Below, piece by piece: positions 34,603-45,529 of a DNA stretch of 64,000 nucleotides. Position 1 is the stretch's first letter. Each line of letters begins with the position of its first letter. Position numbers and translations under genes: made by a program. Source of the DNA: Pictodentalium vernedei (taxonomy: Eukaryota; Mollusca; Scaphopoda; Dentaliida; Dentaliidae); assembly GCA_031216915.1 (NCBI GenBank), contig CM062297.1, positions 537,500,971 through 537,564,970 on the forward strand, in the 5' to 3' direction. The notes under the pieces are model-generated. The model was given only the letters and a program-made list of their open reading frames with translations, was not told the origin of the DNA and ran no database searches.

Positions 34603-34789
34603 AGAATGATTAATGGCGCCAATTTCGGAACGTCCTTGACACTGCGCATGCGCAGTAGAGGTGAAGTGTGGAGGGCCATTCAGGACATGTTTTCTTTGGT
34701 TTTAGATGCAAATTTTGGGGATTGGGGGGCAAAATTTGTGTTTGGCCCTATATTTTAAGAGTTAGCACCAGCTATGTCTGGGTCATTGG
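34603..34789. repeat. DIRS copy 3 right inverted terminal repeat
   Basis: Partner of 25961-26147, with the palindrome TGCGCATGCGCA at 34643-34654. The right outer end reads 'tacagtataaaaat'. Confidence 0.92.
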
Positions 34790-34926
34790 TACAGTATAAA
34801 AATATCAAAATGCCCCTATATAACCACTATTTACATGAAATTTAATTACAATGTGGCCAGTGGTTTAGGAGAAAGAGGCTCAAACACCACCTTCACGCAG
34901 GACGACGGACGAAGAGTGATAAGAAA

Positions 34927-34957
34927 AGCTCACCTTGACTTTCAGTCAGGTGCGCTA
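34927..34957. other. Terminal hairpin of pearl-like element A
   Basis: AGCTCACCTTGAC, loop TTTCA, GTCAGGTGCGCT, followed by AAAAA. Preceded by 'gacgacggacg'. Confidence 0.8.
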
Positions 34958-35956
34958 AAAAGGGGGAGAGCTCAGGAAACGGTACCCAACAACAATATAA
35001 TTAATCGTCGAGCACGCACTCAGGTATTAATTCAAGATTAATAAATGGTGCTTAACGTTACTTCAGAAGTTATGGCTATAGCGACGATCCTGGCAATTAA
35101 TATTGCACAGTAAATAGCATACACTGCAGACAATGTACACAGATACGTCGAAAACCGGTAATATAAAATATAACATACACATTTCTAATCAAGCCACACT
35201 GAACGATTCCTGAAGAGAAAGCACACTTCCTACATGATCCATAGGCAGCCACTGTACAATAAATTCCAGTAAGAACACTCTCCAACGTGAATAATCCAAT
35301 ATCTATGATCGTAAAAGCATGTGTAATATGAGTACCAAACAAAATAGAAACTTGGATCTAGAGATGTACAAAGGGATGATTAGCAGGCTCCAACACGGAC
35401 CGCCCCCAAAATAAGTTATTATTTCACAGTCCACCGAATACAATAAAGCATTAGCCTAATAATAATAATGCGCGATCGCATATATAATAGCATGTAACCA
35501 TCTGAATACCAGTTAACTGGTTATGCAGCCTGTGAGGTACTCAAGAGTAGCAATTTAATTGTGATGATTTATAAATAAACGCCTGTATATAACAAATCAA
35601 CCAAAATAATAGGGCATTAATTCAGACAAAAAGCGGATAAGCCCATGAGGTCGCCACAGAACACTACATAAATGCATAAAATGTATGTATTACAATAATA
35701 AAGCTTGCGGGAAGAGAACTATGTCTTGCCCGGTAATTGCTTATAACACATAAGGAAGTGTCTGAGTAGGGGGTGGGGGAATTCGAAGTCATAACAAAAT
35801 CTCCTCACCCGCATTATTCAATCGTACTTGTGTCAGCTAACAGAAAAATATAGGAACCACAATGGTTCTCTCACGGTGGTGGTGGAGGGGGGGGGGGGGG
35901 GGGGATTCGAAGTCATAATGAAATCCTCTCACCTGTATTATTTAATCGTACCTGTG
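34958..35956. other. DIRS copy 2 interior, unrecognised; short duplication
   Basis: The recombinase would be expected here but no motif is visible. A ~120-bp duplication is clear: 'attcgaagtcataa...aaccacaatggttc' (about 35779-35871) and 'attcgaagtcataa...aaccgaaatggttc' (about 35903-35992). A G18 tract lies at 35887-35904. Confidence 0.6.
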
Positions 35957-36800
35957 TTAGTTAAGATAAAAAATATGTGAACCGAAATGGTTCCTCATGT
36001 CTAACCGACTCCATATGCCACTATGGACGGAGAGGAATGTGAAGAATAAAACATCCCCTGAAAGAAGACCCTCTCTGGGAGAAAACTGCTGGGGAGCGTC
36101 ACATAACCAACACTTGAGAATATTGATCCAAGATTCTTGTGACAACACAGGCGCAACCAGTAGGATTCACTGTTTAAACTTAAACATAAGCTATTGAATC
36201 AAATGAATAGGAGGATTCGCATATCCAATTATTCCTCCCCATGAATTTGCAGAGCGTGTACTGCCTGCGCTCAATAATCTGGGCATGGCGACACAAGTGA
36301 CGGAACAATTGTTCCGGTGTGTCGCAAACTAAAGAATCATGGGGTGATCCCACTGGTAGCAAAACTGCACAAATAAACGCATGTTGAGCATCTATACATA
36401 TGAAACAGGCGACCTTTCCAAGGAGCGAGTCTGCTAGTACTTTCAGACGACCCGGTATATGACGGATAAAGAGACATGAAAATGATTCTCCGTTAGGTAT
36501 TATAACAAAAGTGAATGGGTGCCGCGCTAGTTCCTGATGTACGCTACCACTATTGAGTTGTTCAACAAACTCTGAACAAGCATGAATGCATTGATATTGC
36601 GCAAACAATATTGACATCATTCTTGATGATTATGTGTTTCTACAGGAACCGAGGGTCTCAGACCCCTGCAATTATAGTCTGTAGGACTCAGGGCCGTGCC
36701 CCAAACTATTGACTCATACCCGCGTCACAACCGTGAAAGCCGGATCTGGCACTTGCAGCGGAACTAATGAGTTAACCACTGAAAATCTGCCTCAATATGG
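35957..36800 (-). pseudogene. RNase H/methyltransferase-like remnant of DIRS copy 2
   Basis: Minus-strand 'SWINILKCWLCDA' (about 36110) corresponds to the copy 1 pol C-terminus. 'FIRHIPGRLKVLADSLLGKV' (about 36410-36470) is the RNase H end. 36740-36790 matches the RNase H start. Multiple stops. Confidence 0.8.
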
Positions 36801-37829
36801 ACCTTTTTGTTTAATATATACGTTAAAACAATACTGGTCCTGAGCGAATGCGTTGTCACACTCCAGTTCTGTGTAAGAATAACTGGGAGGGGGGGGGGGG
36901 CGTGTGCATAAGCGACCCATCTAAACAAGATGCATAGCCACTCAGCACATCTCCATCAGTCGCATAAAACTAATTCGTTCTGGATAATGGCAGACGAACC
37001 AGATTGTTATGAGACATTACCAAGTTAATATTCGAGTAACAGCGCAGGACGCTATCTCCAGACCAAAGCTATCCTTGGATCTATGCTTATAGCATAGTCA
37101 ATCACTCAGACACTCATTTTAACTGACTAAATGATAACAAAAATAAACTTTTAGAGCTTTGATAAACTTGTTAACAAGCTCCAGTCTATTATCTGTCAGA
37201 ACGAGCTCTTAGGCTTCGGTACGAGTAACAGGTGGCTACAGAACCAAAGAATCTTGATTCTCAACGACCTCTATCAACATCATTGTCAAGAGAACCTTTA
37301 TCTCCGATTGGAGAGACTCTTCTGCTAGGATTAGACGGAAGCATTGTCCATCAGACATTAATTAGTTGTGGTTCTCTCGGAAAGATAGCCGCAGGCCTTC
37401 CGAAACCACACTTCTGAACTACTAGACTCCATAACAGTTATCCAGATTGATGCTCATCTTGATAACCATCTGTCAACCGCAAAACAACAAAGGTCCTAAC
37501 TCACACCTGTAGCACCTGCGAGGCCTACGGAAGGAGGAACTGCGTCTCATTCGCGAAGAGCCTCGACCCAGCAGTTTAGGGGCATCTGACCGGAAGTCTC
37601 GATCAGACGTAAGCCCCGTATTCGAGTCGCTATATGACGATCCCTAGAGTAATTATAGGAGAGTAAACTATACCCTCACAAGGAGTCCTTATAGGTGACC
37701 TTCTGCCTGGGACGTCCTCCCTTACTCCTTTCTGCTAATGTGTGTCGAATATACGTCGACATAAGGAGCAGAGTATTGATGCTTTCTTTGTAACTTGTTC
37801 ATAAACCAATGAAAGTTTATCATCAAAAA
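36801..37829. other. DIRS copy 2 interior, probable decayed pol/gag junction
   Basis: No motif can be read with confidence. A short open frame at 37232-37417 shows nothing recognisable. G tract at about 36889-36900. Confidence 0.45.
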
Positions 37830-40035
37830 CTTACTGTCCGGAAACCGGAGCGACTCTAAGAGAGTTTTTCACCTTGTCATCTATTAAGGATGACGACGCA
37901 AGGGCTCTGTCACGTCTATTTAACTCCGAATTAGCAACTTGTTAAGACAGAGTTATACATGATAAATATATAGCCCTGGAAAGGACTCTAAATGAGGTAC
38001 AAACGTCCTCCAATTCCTTTCCCTAGAGACGTAACGTCACAGTTCTTAAAGGTGATCTGCGTAATACAGTGAGTCTAAATTCGCTCTGAATGAATAAATG
38101 TTGTCTCAATTGTGACCAAGCAGATAATGAATGACGAAGGTAAGGCCACAGCGTCCTTAGCCTACTCATTCAAATGCAGAGGAACTCTCAATACATCTTC
38201 ACTGTTTTCCGACCAGCGGAACTACAGAAGAAGATGACAAAAAACGCCTTACATCTTTCCACTGAAAAGTTGAATGTGGAATCGTCTAAAAGGCCAAAAG
38301 CCTGTGACACCTGTCTATACTTAACCGGAAAAGACATTCCTTTTCTTTTTCCGGATAATTTAGCGTGCAACAATGCTAGCGGTTTCTTTTAAATAGACGC
38401 AGCATTCTGATTCATTGGAACACATTCAGGGTAGTGTTGATGGAATAAACCCTCTCAACCCTGTATTGTTCCGAATGTGGAGGGTAAATCCCCTCCATAT
38501 CCCTTCATCATTCGTCTGAATCAGTTGAAATCACGGTCAACGGCATCTGAACGCGCAGATAACTGGACCGACCCAGCACCATTCGACAGCTCAGATTTTG
38601 AGACTGCTGTCAATTGCTACTGCGCTTGCTGGGATGCTGTGAGGAGCTGCACATCTGCATCAGCAAAACAGTAACAGAGGCCTAAGGAGCAGCGGTCTTC
38701 TGGTCGCCGGCTGCTCCCGGGACAGTATGTCTGAGACGGCACTTTCTCCGAACGTCCCGATATATGAGGCCTGGTCTAAGCTATTGAATAGAGCTATTTT
38801 CGAGCTGTCGCAGCACTCTGATTCTCAGGAACAAATTCAGGGAAGTACAGATGCAAAAGCGATATTGCCACCCTGTTGTTCCGAAAGGGAAGGGTAATTC
38901 TCCAAATGCCTTTCATCCTCCAACTGAATCAGATTATACTCACGGTCTTCGGCATCTGAATGTGCAGATGACTGGACCGACCCAGCACCTTCTGACAGCT
39001 CAAGTTCTGAGACTGCCGTCGTCTGCTTCTGCATTTGCTGGGATGCTGCGATGAGCTGCGCAATCTGCGACAGCAAGTCCGTTACGGAGGCCTTAGGAGC
39101 AGCGGTCTTCTGTTGCATGGCCGCCGGCTGCTCCTGGGACAGTGTGTCCGAGATGGCTCTTTTCTGAGAAAGTCCCTATAGATGAGGCCTCATCTCCTTG
39201 GCTACTGTATGGTGTGACTTCACTGACGAAGAGTGACTCTCTCGGCGATGCAGGCTGGATATCAGAAGTCACGTAGCCAAGGTGAGGTCATGTGTGCTTG
39301 GTAGACGTTGAAGAAGCCGTAATTATAGCCGACCCCAGGTGTAAACTGAACGGAGTGTCCCAGACGGAGGCGTGGACATATGCTCCGGCTGATGCAAGTT
39401 CCGATCCTTAACATCTGGCCCCAGATGTAATAATAAAAGAGAGAGAGGGGGGTGGGGGAGGGGGGGGGGGGGGTCTCTATCGCTCTCGGTCCTTCAGACG
39501 TCACCGAGCTTCTTGCTGAACTTGCCGGCTTCTTCCTTTCCGTAGTTGCAGGGTGAGCCTTATATTGATTTTATATTATAGTGCTCGCTCTACCCTTTCC
39601 ATTCTCCTTTACCATAACGGACACACCCGGCGTCACGGTACTCTCAGGTGGTGTACCACTTCACCGGTCGAGCTAGCTGGCGACAGGGATTTGAAACCAC
39701 ACTGTGGTTTATTGCCCTGTCTAATATTCATGAGCACTTTTGCCGCTAGCTCTGATTAACTAATTAATGCGATGACAGAAGCACACTATCTGATGGCGTC
39801 ACTTAAACATCACCATGTTCTTGTTCCTCTGTAAATATAAACTAATAAACTAGAGTGACCTAGGGCGAGAGGACTGGTCGCAGCCTCTCATAATGAAAGG
39901 ACCGGGCGTGGTCCCTCGCTAACAATGTACCACGACACCCATCAGCAACGTTTGTCATCCCATGCGACACATATGAGCAAGAATTAGTAGAAGTACATCG
40001 ACTACAAGCAAGGCAACCTACAAGAAAATAAGAGG
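37830..40035 (-). pseudogene. Gag remnant of DIRS copy 2
   Basis: Minus-strand matches to gag of copies 1 and 3: 37850-37950 corresponds to the 'ELVRRD...' block. 38837-39118 encodes 'APKASVTDLLSQIAQLIAAS', which parallels 'SPQASVTDVLSKLAQFFAAS' of copy 3. 39960-40020 carries the Cys cluster ('CSRCTSTNSC'). A ~430-bp internal duplication covers about 38390-38790 and 38810-39210. Frames are broken. Confidence 0.75.
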
Positions 40036-40959
40036 AACGACTTCCTCACCTTGCTAAAAGAACAATATGCTTACATAATGAAGCAGACTAAGTCGATTGT
40101 ACTCCCACCAATTCCACATTAAATACAAATAAAAAGATACATAACAAAAACATTCAAAATATAAATCGAAAAATAGTTTACACCAAAAAAAATTTCGAAA
40201 AGTTTTGACAAGAGCCCAAGTTCCCAAAGGGAACAAAGTGCCCAAATGTATCCCAAAAGAGCCCATGTGTGGACAAAATTAATTTTTTCCTCCCCAAAAT
40301 TAACTGCCACACTACGGGACTGTATAATGTATTTTAGACCTACCATATCAGAAATAGGAACCTACACATAAATAACAAAGGTTGCTAATGTAAACAACGT
40401 CAAACTAAAAACCGGAAATGAGACCCCAGGCAACATGGCCCGAAGTCAGTAACAGATTTTTGAACTATCCGATGTAAGGCAAAATCTTCATCAGAAGAAA
40501 AAACGATACACTGGAAGTATGATGCATGACTAAAAATGCCTAAACACCCTAAGGGTGAGGACATAACCCTGGGGAAATACAGAAAAAACTTTCTGTATAA
40601 CACGTTAAACTCCCAAGAAATTTTATATAAAAAATTTAAAAAAACAAGCCAAAAAGCTTGGGAGTATAACAGGGGGGATCAAGGGAGGTTAGGGAAGGAA
40701 TACTTAACCAACAGTGGAAAAATCATTATCAACAATGATGACGTCAGGCTCATGTCCTGAAATTAGGAAAAAAGGAACTAATTTTTATAAATATTATAAA
40801 ATTACAGCCCTGAACGTTTTCAAACCACTGTTTCTTCCTTCCTTCATCCAATTGTGTCCTTGGGTCCACCAATTAACCATTGATTTGTGTCTGGCATCAT
40901 TATTAATTGAGATTTAAAAAGCACAAAAGTCAGTTTGTTGTTATCTGACAAGGGACAAA
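40036..40959. other. DIRS copy 2 leader region
   Basis: No ORF. Related in layout and in several words to the leader of copy 3 (33766-34602). Confidence 0.6.
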
Positions 40960-41146
40960 CAAAGAATGGTGTTGGCGCCAATTCCGGTCCGGTGACGCCT
41001 GCGCATGCGCAGAGGGTAAATGTATGGAGGACCAGTTAGGACTTCTAAATTTCGGTTTTGCATGCAAATTTGGGGGATTGGGGGCAAAATTTGTGTTTGG
41101 CCCTAGATATTTTAAAGTTAGCACCAGCTATGTCTGGGCAATTGGT
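40960..41146. repeat. DIRS copy 2 right inverted terminal repeat
   Basis: Partner of 23233-23423. Contains TGCGCATGCGCA at 41000-41011. Confidence 0.9.
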
Positions 41147-41163
41147 ATACTGTGTAAAAATAA

Positions 41164-41870
41164 TCAAGAGTTCATCTAATTTGCATAATTTCAGCACGAG
41201 AAAAAAATCCGTATTATATGTGATGTATCCCATGGTATTAAACATTGACACAAAAAATTATTCAAATCAGCGCTTTCATATGGAAGTTCTGCGCAAAAAT
41301 CTGATTGCACCTAATTTTGAACAAAATGGCTGCCATCAGCCATCTTGAATTTCGGACCGCACCCCAAAACACTCGTTCTCGTCCCATGGTGACACCAAAA
41401 GGTACCCAAGAAGTTTCGTTAAGAGCGGTTCATAAATACGGCCTCTAGCCCGAGCCGTTTTGGCATTTGCACTCACAGTGCTGAAAGTAACACTAAATAC
41501 ATCAAAGTTAGTCCAATTTGCATAATTTACGCACGAGAAAAAAACCCATATTATATGTGATGTATCCCATGGTACTAAACATTCATACAAACAATTATTC
41601 AAATCAGCGCTTTCATATGGAAGTTCTGTGAAAAAAATCTGATTGCACCTAATTTTGTACAAAATGGCTTCCAGCGGCCGTCTTGAATTTCGGATTGGAC
41701 CCCAAAACACTCGTTCTCGTCCCACGGTCATAACAAAGGTACCCAAGAAGTTTCATAAAGATCGGTTGATAAATACAGCGTCTAGCCCGAGCCGTGTGTA
41801 CGGTGCGACAGACGGACGACGGGCAATGACAATACCTCAAATTTGACTTCGCCAAAGTTGAGTTAATAAA
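41164..41870. repeat. Tandem-repeat element 4, right part, with terminal hairpin
   Basis: Units at about 41300-41420 and 41640-41790 continue the array of 21.1-23.2 kb ('ttcatctaatttgcataattt', 'cactcgttctcgtccca'). The end is 'gacagacggacgacgg' and a hairpin CTCAAATTTGAC...GCCAAAGTTGAG (41836-41862) followed by TTAATAAA. Confidence 0.88.
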
Positions 41871-41877
41871 AATTGAA

Positions 41878-42651
41878 AAAAAAACCCAAGAAAAATGTTA
41901 CTAAGGTAACATATACCCCCCCCCCCCCCCCCCCCCCCCGTGACCTTCACCTTGCAGATGCGGCGGAATCTATCACACATGACACACCTTCTGACTGTCC
42001 TTAACATTTGTAAAAAGTTTAACAATTGTACTATGATTCGTTTCTGAGTTATGGCCGAGAAACGAATATTGACTAATTTTTAGTGTGACCTTGAAATGTG
42101 ACCTTGGCCTTGAAGGTACGAACCCGGCTATGGTGTGTGACACATCCTCCCATGATCCTTTATAATTGTGTCAAGTTTGATGACTGTGGCCCTAACCGTG
42201 TTCAGTGTGACCTTGAAATGTGACCTTGACCTTGACCTGACAGACCTGGCTGTGGTGTGTGACACATCCACCCATCGTCCTTTATAATTGAGCGATGTTA
42301 GATGATTGTAGCCCTAACAGTTTTGGAGTTATGCTTGAGACACGATTTGTGACCCTGAACATATGAAGGTCAATTGTGACCTCCACCTTGCAGATGCGAC
42401 GGAAACTATTAAACGCGACACACCTTCTGACTGTCCTTAACAGTTGTAAATAGTTAACAATTGTACTATGATTCGTTTCTGAGTTATGGCTGAGACACGA
42501 ATATTGACCAATTTTTAGCGTGACCTTGAAATGTGGCCTTGACCTTGAAGGTACGAACACGGCTATGGTGTGTGACGCATCCTTCCATGGTCCTTTATAA
42601 TTGTGTGAAGTTTGATGACTGTGGCCCTAACTGTTTTCAAGTTATTGGCTC

Positions 42652-42710
<59 letters not shown>

Positions 42711-42899
42711 CTTGTTTACCCTACATACCGAGGTACCCTATTGTTTGTCCTTTGTGTGGACTAACGGTTTCTACCTCGTTTTGCCGGTACAGTTCTGGGA
42801 AAACAACCGAGGTAAAGGGTTTCTTTTGTCTTTTGTACCTCGGTAAGGCAAAACTCGCAAACTCTTTTGTCTAGTTACCTCGTCAAGTTCGTAAGACAA

Positions 42900-42982
<83 letters not shown>

Positions 42983-43271
42983 CTTGTCTACCCTACATAC
43001 CGAGGTACCCCATTGTTTGTCCTTTGTGTGGACTAACGGTTTCTACCTCGTTTTGCCGGTACAGTTCTGGGAAAACAACCGAGGTAAAGGGTTTCTTTTG
43101 TCTTTTGTACCTCGGTAAGGCAAAACACGCAAACTCTTTTGTCTAGTTACCTCGTCAAGTTGGTAAGACAAACCTACACACACACACACACACACACACA
43201 TACACATGGATGGACGGACAGACACACACACACTTCAATCACTATATGCCACCCGACTTAAGTCGGGGGCA
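41878..43271. repeat. Tandem-repeat element 5 with 'tgaccttgacctt' units, AC tracts and terminal hairpin
   Basis: Starts after a 24-base C tract (41916-41939). Units contain 'gtgaccttgaaatgtgaccttg(a/g)ccttga' and 'ggtgtgtgac(a/g)catcc(t/a)cccat' at 42090-42150, 42210-42270 and 42520-42590. These are followed by two ~240-bp units (42709-42901, 42979-43176) separated by AC arrays, a 'ggatggacggacagac' stretch and a hairpin GCCACCCGACTT/AAGTCGGGGGC (43247-43271) plus ATAAAA. Confidence 0.8.
42655..42708. repeat. (AC)n microsatellite
   Basis: About 27 AC units; further AC arrays at 42902-42978 and 43177-43200, and in the duplicated block at 55611-55662, 55860-55918 and 56116-56140. Open frames of His-Thr or Cys-Val repeats over them are artefacts. 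Confidence 0.95.
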
Positions 43272-44327
43272 TAAAACATTTCCAAGTGAGGACTTTCAGC
43301 TTAGAATGAAACCAAAGTTGTTATCAGTTCCCAAACACTGGTTTTGATTCAGTGACGTACATGAAAGGCCATCAACTAAAATGTGAGTTGCACTCTCTTT
43401 TCAATGTCCAGATACAGTGTTGCAGTTCAGCTTGTAAAGCAAAACTTCTGCAGCCTTATTCAAATGCAACAGAAATATAAATGAACACAATTTTAGAGGA
43501 ATTCTCTGTTGAAAAACACCCTTTTAAAAAAAACAAACATCTGAAGGAGTTGGTGATCAGGTGTTTGAACTGGGTCAATCAACACAACAAAAACAGCTGA
43601 TTAAGACAAAAGTGACAAAGTTTTTTATAACGCTTAAATGGTACAAACATATTTTTGCTTTTCATAATGCATTTTACAATCATTTTAATCAAGATTCATA
43701 CACTTTAACGTTGCTGAAATTCCAGAACTTTTCCAGTATATTTTCAGTGTCCATTGAGAATTTTCCTGTACCATAGTCAAAGTTCTTGACTATACAACTA
43801 CTTGAACTTGTGACAATAAAGGCATATACCATATTTCAGAAAATGCAGAAGTAATTAACAGGTCTTCAAAGATCACTGAGAAATTGAAGTAACCTGTGTG
43901 AGGGCTAGTACCAAGCATTATCAATGCCAAACAACTTCAAATTATCACATGGGTAAGAGTTTATTTGGGATGATAAATTAACGTATGGGTAACAAACATT
44001 ACAATTCAAGTAGATTTTCAGTATTTGCCAACTTGAGATCATTTCTCCAGTATTTTTCCATGCAAAACCATTTTCCCAGAATTTTCCAGTTTTCAAGTAT
44101 GGCATACGAACCCTGTTTTAATGATTTTCGAACAGAGAAATGCCAAGACTATATATCAATCCTTTGAAACTGATCACAAATCAACTCAGAACCATTTCAA
44201 AAGTGCTATATTTTTTTTCACTGATATTTTCCGTGATTTTCGGCTCAAGTAGAATCTTTTCTGGGCAACCAGAAACATTTCATACCCGAGTATTTTCCAG
44301 AAATTCTGGAAGGTCTTAACATGTCTG
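43272..44327. mobile_element. Right portion of the outer hAT-like element
   Basis: No ORF of note. Repeated 'ttttccag'-type motifs lead to the terminus CTTAACATGTCTG and then TATCAAAA (44328-44335). Confidence 0.7.
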
Positions 44328-44522
44328 TATCAAAACCACTCAATGTACAACTATTTTGAAATAGAGAGGATTGAATGCATTTTTTACATAAGTAATTTGG
44401 CAGAGAGAGTATGTCCATCCAGCCCCCACCCCTCCCTGGAAAATGTTTTTAAAAAAAGATATGCAACTAACAGTACACTATCCAGGGAAATTTCGAGGTT
44501 ACACCCTTTCAAAATTAGTATA
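44328..44522. other. Flank between hAT-like end and Penelope array
   Basis: About 195 bp of unassigned sequence, repeated at 57270-57464. Confidence 0.6.
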
Positions 44523-44533
44523 TTTTTCTCGAT

Positions 44534-45529
44534 GTGACCATGTATAAAGGCAAGCAATTTCAGGCGTCCGGTCATTTAGATTATAAAGTGTATTTTAAAC
44601 CAACTGATTCACATCAATTGTTGCACACAAAATCATTTCATCCTCAACATACATTTAAAGGTATCATCAAATCACAACTCATTCGTTTCCACCGCAATTC
44701 AAGTGATAAGGTAAATTTCAATGAGGCTTGTTCTACTCTATTTGGCGCCCTCAGATCGAGAGGGTACTCGCTGCGCCTCTTGCGTAGCCTGAAATCCCAA
44801 ACCCTGAAAAAGCTCGAAAGTCCAGCTGAAACTACCGATTTCGAACCACTGAAGATTGAACACAACAGACCGTTGCAGAATGGTAGTGGCGCGGTATTTA
44901 ATTGCAAAAAGCCTCGTTGTAGACTGCATACTTTTATGCCTGATCAGAAAGAGGAATTTTCCTCCGAACAAACGAAAAATCATTATCAGATCCGTAACCC
45001 CCTCCATTGTGATTCACCAAACATTATTTACCTTATCACTTGTAAGCGATGTCGGAAACAGTATGTTGGTCAAAGTCAAAATCCTTTTCGAGAACGTGCT
45101 ACTAGACACAAACAGGATATAAAACATAATGCTGATGCCCCAGTAGCACAACATTTTAACCTTCCTGGCCATTCTTTAGACGATTTCGAAATCCATCCTA
45201 TTGAACAACCACCAATTAAAGACACATTAGAAGAAACGGATGAATTTAGAAAAAAACGTGAAGCTTTTTGGATCAATACGCTTCAAACTCTCTGGCCATT
45301 TGGTATGAACATATCAGAGGGCGAATGCGAAAGGAGGTCCATCATTCCTTTCACTTTAACGTACAACAGAATGAATATCGAAATAGCAAAAATGTTAAAA
45401 GATGAATTCAATTTTACCAATGCTAAATTAAATGAACCTTTGAATCTTCGACCTGTCATCGCCTATAAGAAAAACAAAAGCTTGCGTAACATCCTTGTAA
45501 GGACTAAATTAGAGCCCATCAATGAATAA
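44534..45529 (+). pseudogene. PLE unit 1: ORF2 C-terminal fragment (GIY-YIG part)
   Basis: Equivalent to residues ~459-790 of the full ORF2: the end of RT/thumb, the Cys-containing linker ('FNCKKPRCRLHTFMPD') and the complete GIY-YIG endonuclease. The open frame starts at a GTG in 'ctcgatgtgacc' just after the junction; the first ATG is at 44540. It has no RT catalytic motif and is best seen as part of the upstream pseudo-LTR. Confidence 0.92.

Larger units (their letters stand above)
25921..34804 (-). mobile_element. DIRS copy 3, decayed, pol polymerase domain deleted
   Basis: Inverted terminal repeats (about 25961-26147 and 34603-34789) and an ICR that has been split by pearl-like element B (26229-26246 plus 28185-28245). 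On the minus strand it has a recombinase remnant (28975-29905), an RNase H remnant (30310-30715) and then directly gag remnants (30720-33765). The RT polymerase domain is missing. The terminal repeats are near-identical and closely related to those of copy 2. Confidence 0.87.
23994..34957. mobile_element. Pearl/HINE-like element A, split by DIRS copy 3
   Basis: The left end 'caagaggccccaggggg' is itself a GGCCCC/GGGGCC hairpin and is followed by 'gcgctcacctgac'. About seven ~167-bp tandem units follow (24040-25380), then a unique right module (25400-25920), then DIRS copy 3, then the rest of the right module (34805-34957) with 'gacgacggacg' and a terminal hairpin. The right module is homologous to that of element B (27520-28184), which confirms that the pieces belong together. 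Confidence 0.85.
23196..41163 (-). mobile_element. DIRS copy 2, decayed, with nested insertions
   Basis: Inverted terminal repeats (about 23233-23423 and 40960-41146) and an ICR (about 23500-23575) identify a DIRS element lying in tandem-repeat element 4. Removing pearl-like element A (23994-34957) leaves about 7 kb. On the minus strand it has remnants of the pol 3' part at 35957-36800 and of gag at 37830-40035. No intact ORF remains and the recombinase region is not recognisable. Confidence 0.85.
20615..44327. mobile_element. Outermost hAT-like element, split by nested insertions
   Basis: The left end CAGACATGTTAACCTC (20615) with 'ttcaggga' motifs matches the left end of the intact hAT-like copy at 14380. 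The right end ...CTTAACATGTCTG (to 44327) with 'ttttccag' motifs matches its right side in style. The 8 bp outside each end are identical, TATCAAAA (20607-20614 and 44328-44335). Remaining host sequence is about 20615-20805 and 43272-44327; everything between is accounted for by later insertions. The right end is also present in the duplicated block at 57269. Confidence 0.75.
42655..44522. repeat. Left copy of a ~1.86-kb direct duplication flanking the Penelope array
   Basis: Nearly identical to 55611-57464. Noted substitutions include 'gtgttgcagttc'/'gtgtctcagttc', 'tttcagaaaatg'/'ttttagaaaatg', 'agagaaatgcc'/'agaggaatgcc' and 'tttggcagag'/'tttgacagag'. The left copy ends abruptly at 'aaaattagtata' where the Penelope array begins. 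Confidence 0.93.

Noticed and set aside
42771-43118. Open frames of Cys-Val or His-Thr repeats near 42.6-43.2 kb and 55.5-55.9 kb
   Set aside because: They are translations of (AC)n microsatellites.
20615-44327. A single 23.7-kb giant transposon bounded by hAT ends
   Set aside because: Everything between the ends is explained as later nested insertions with host sequence resuming at each junction, so a small hAT-like element that was split is simpler.
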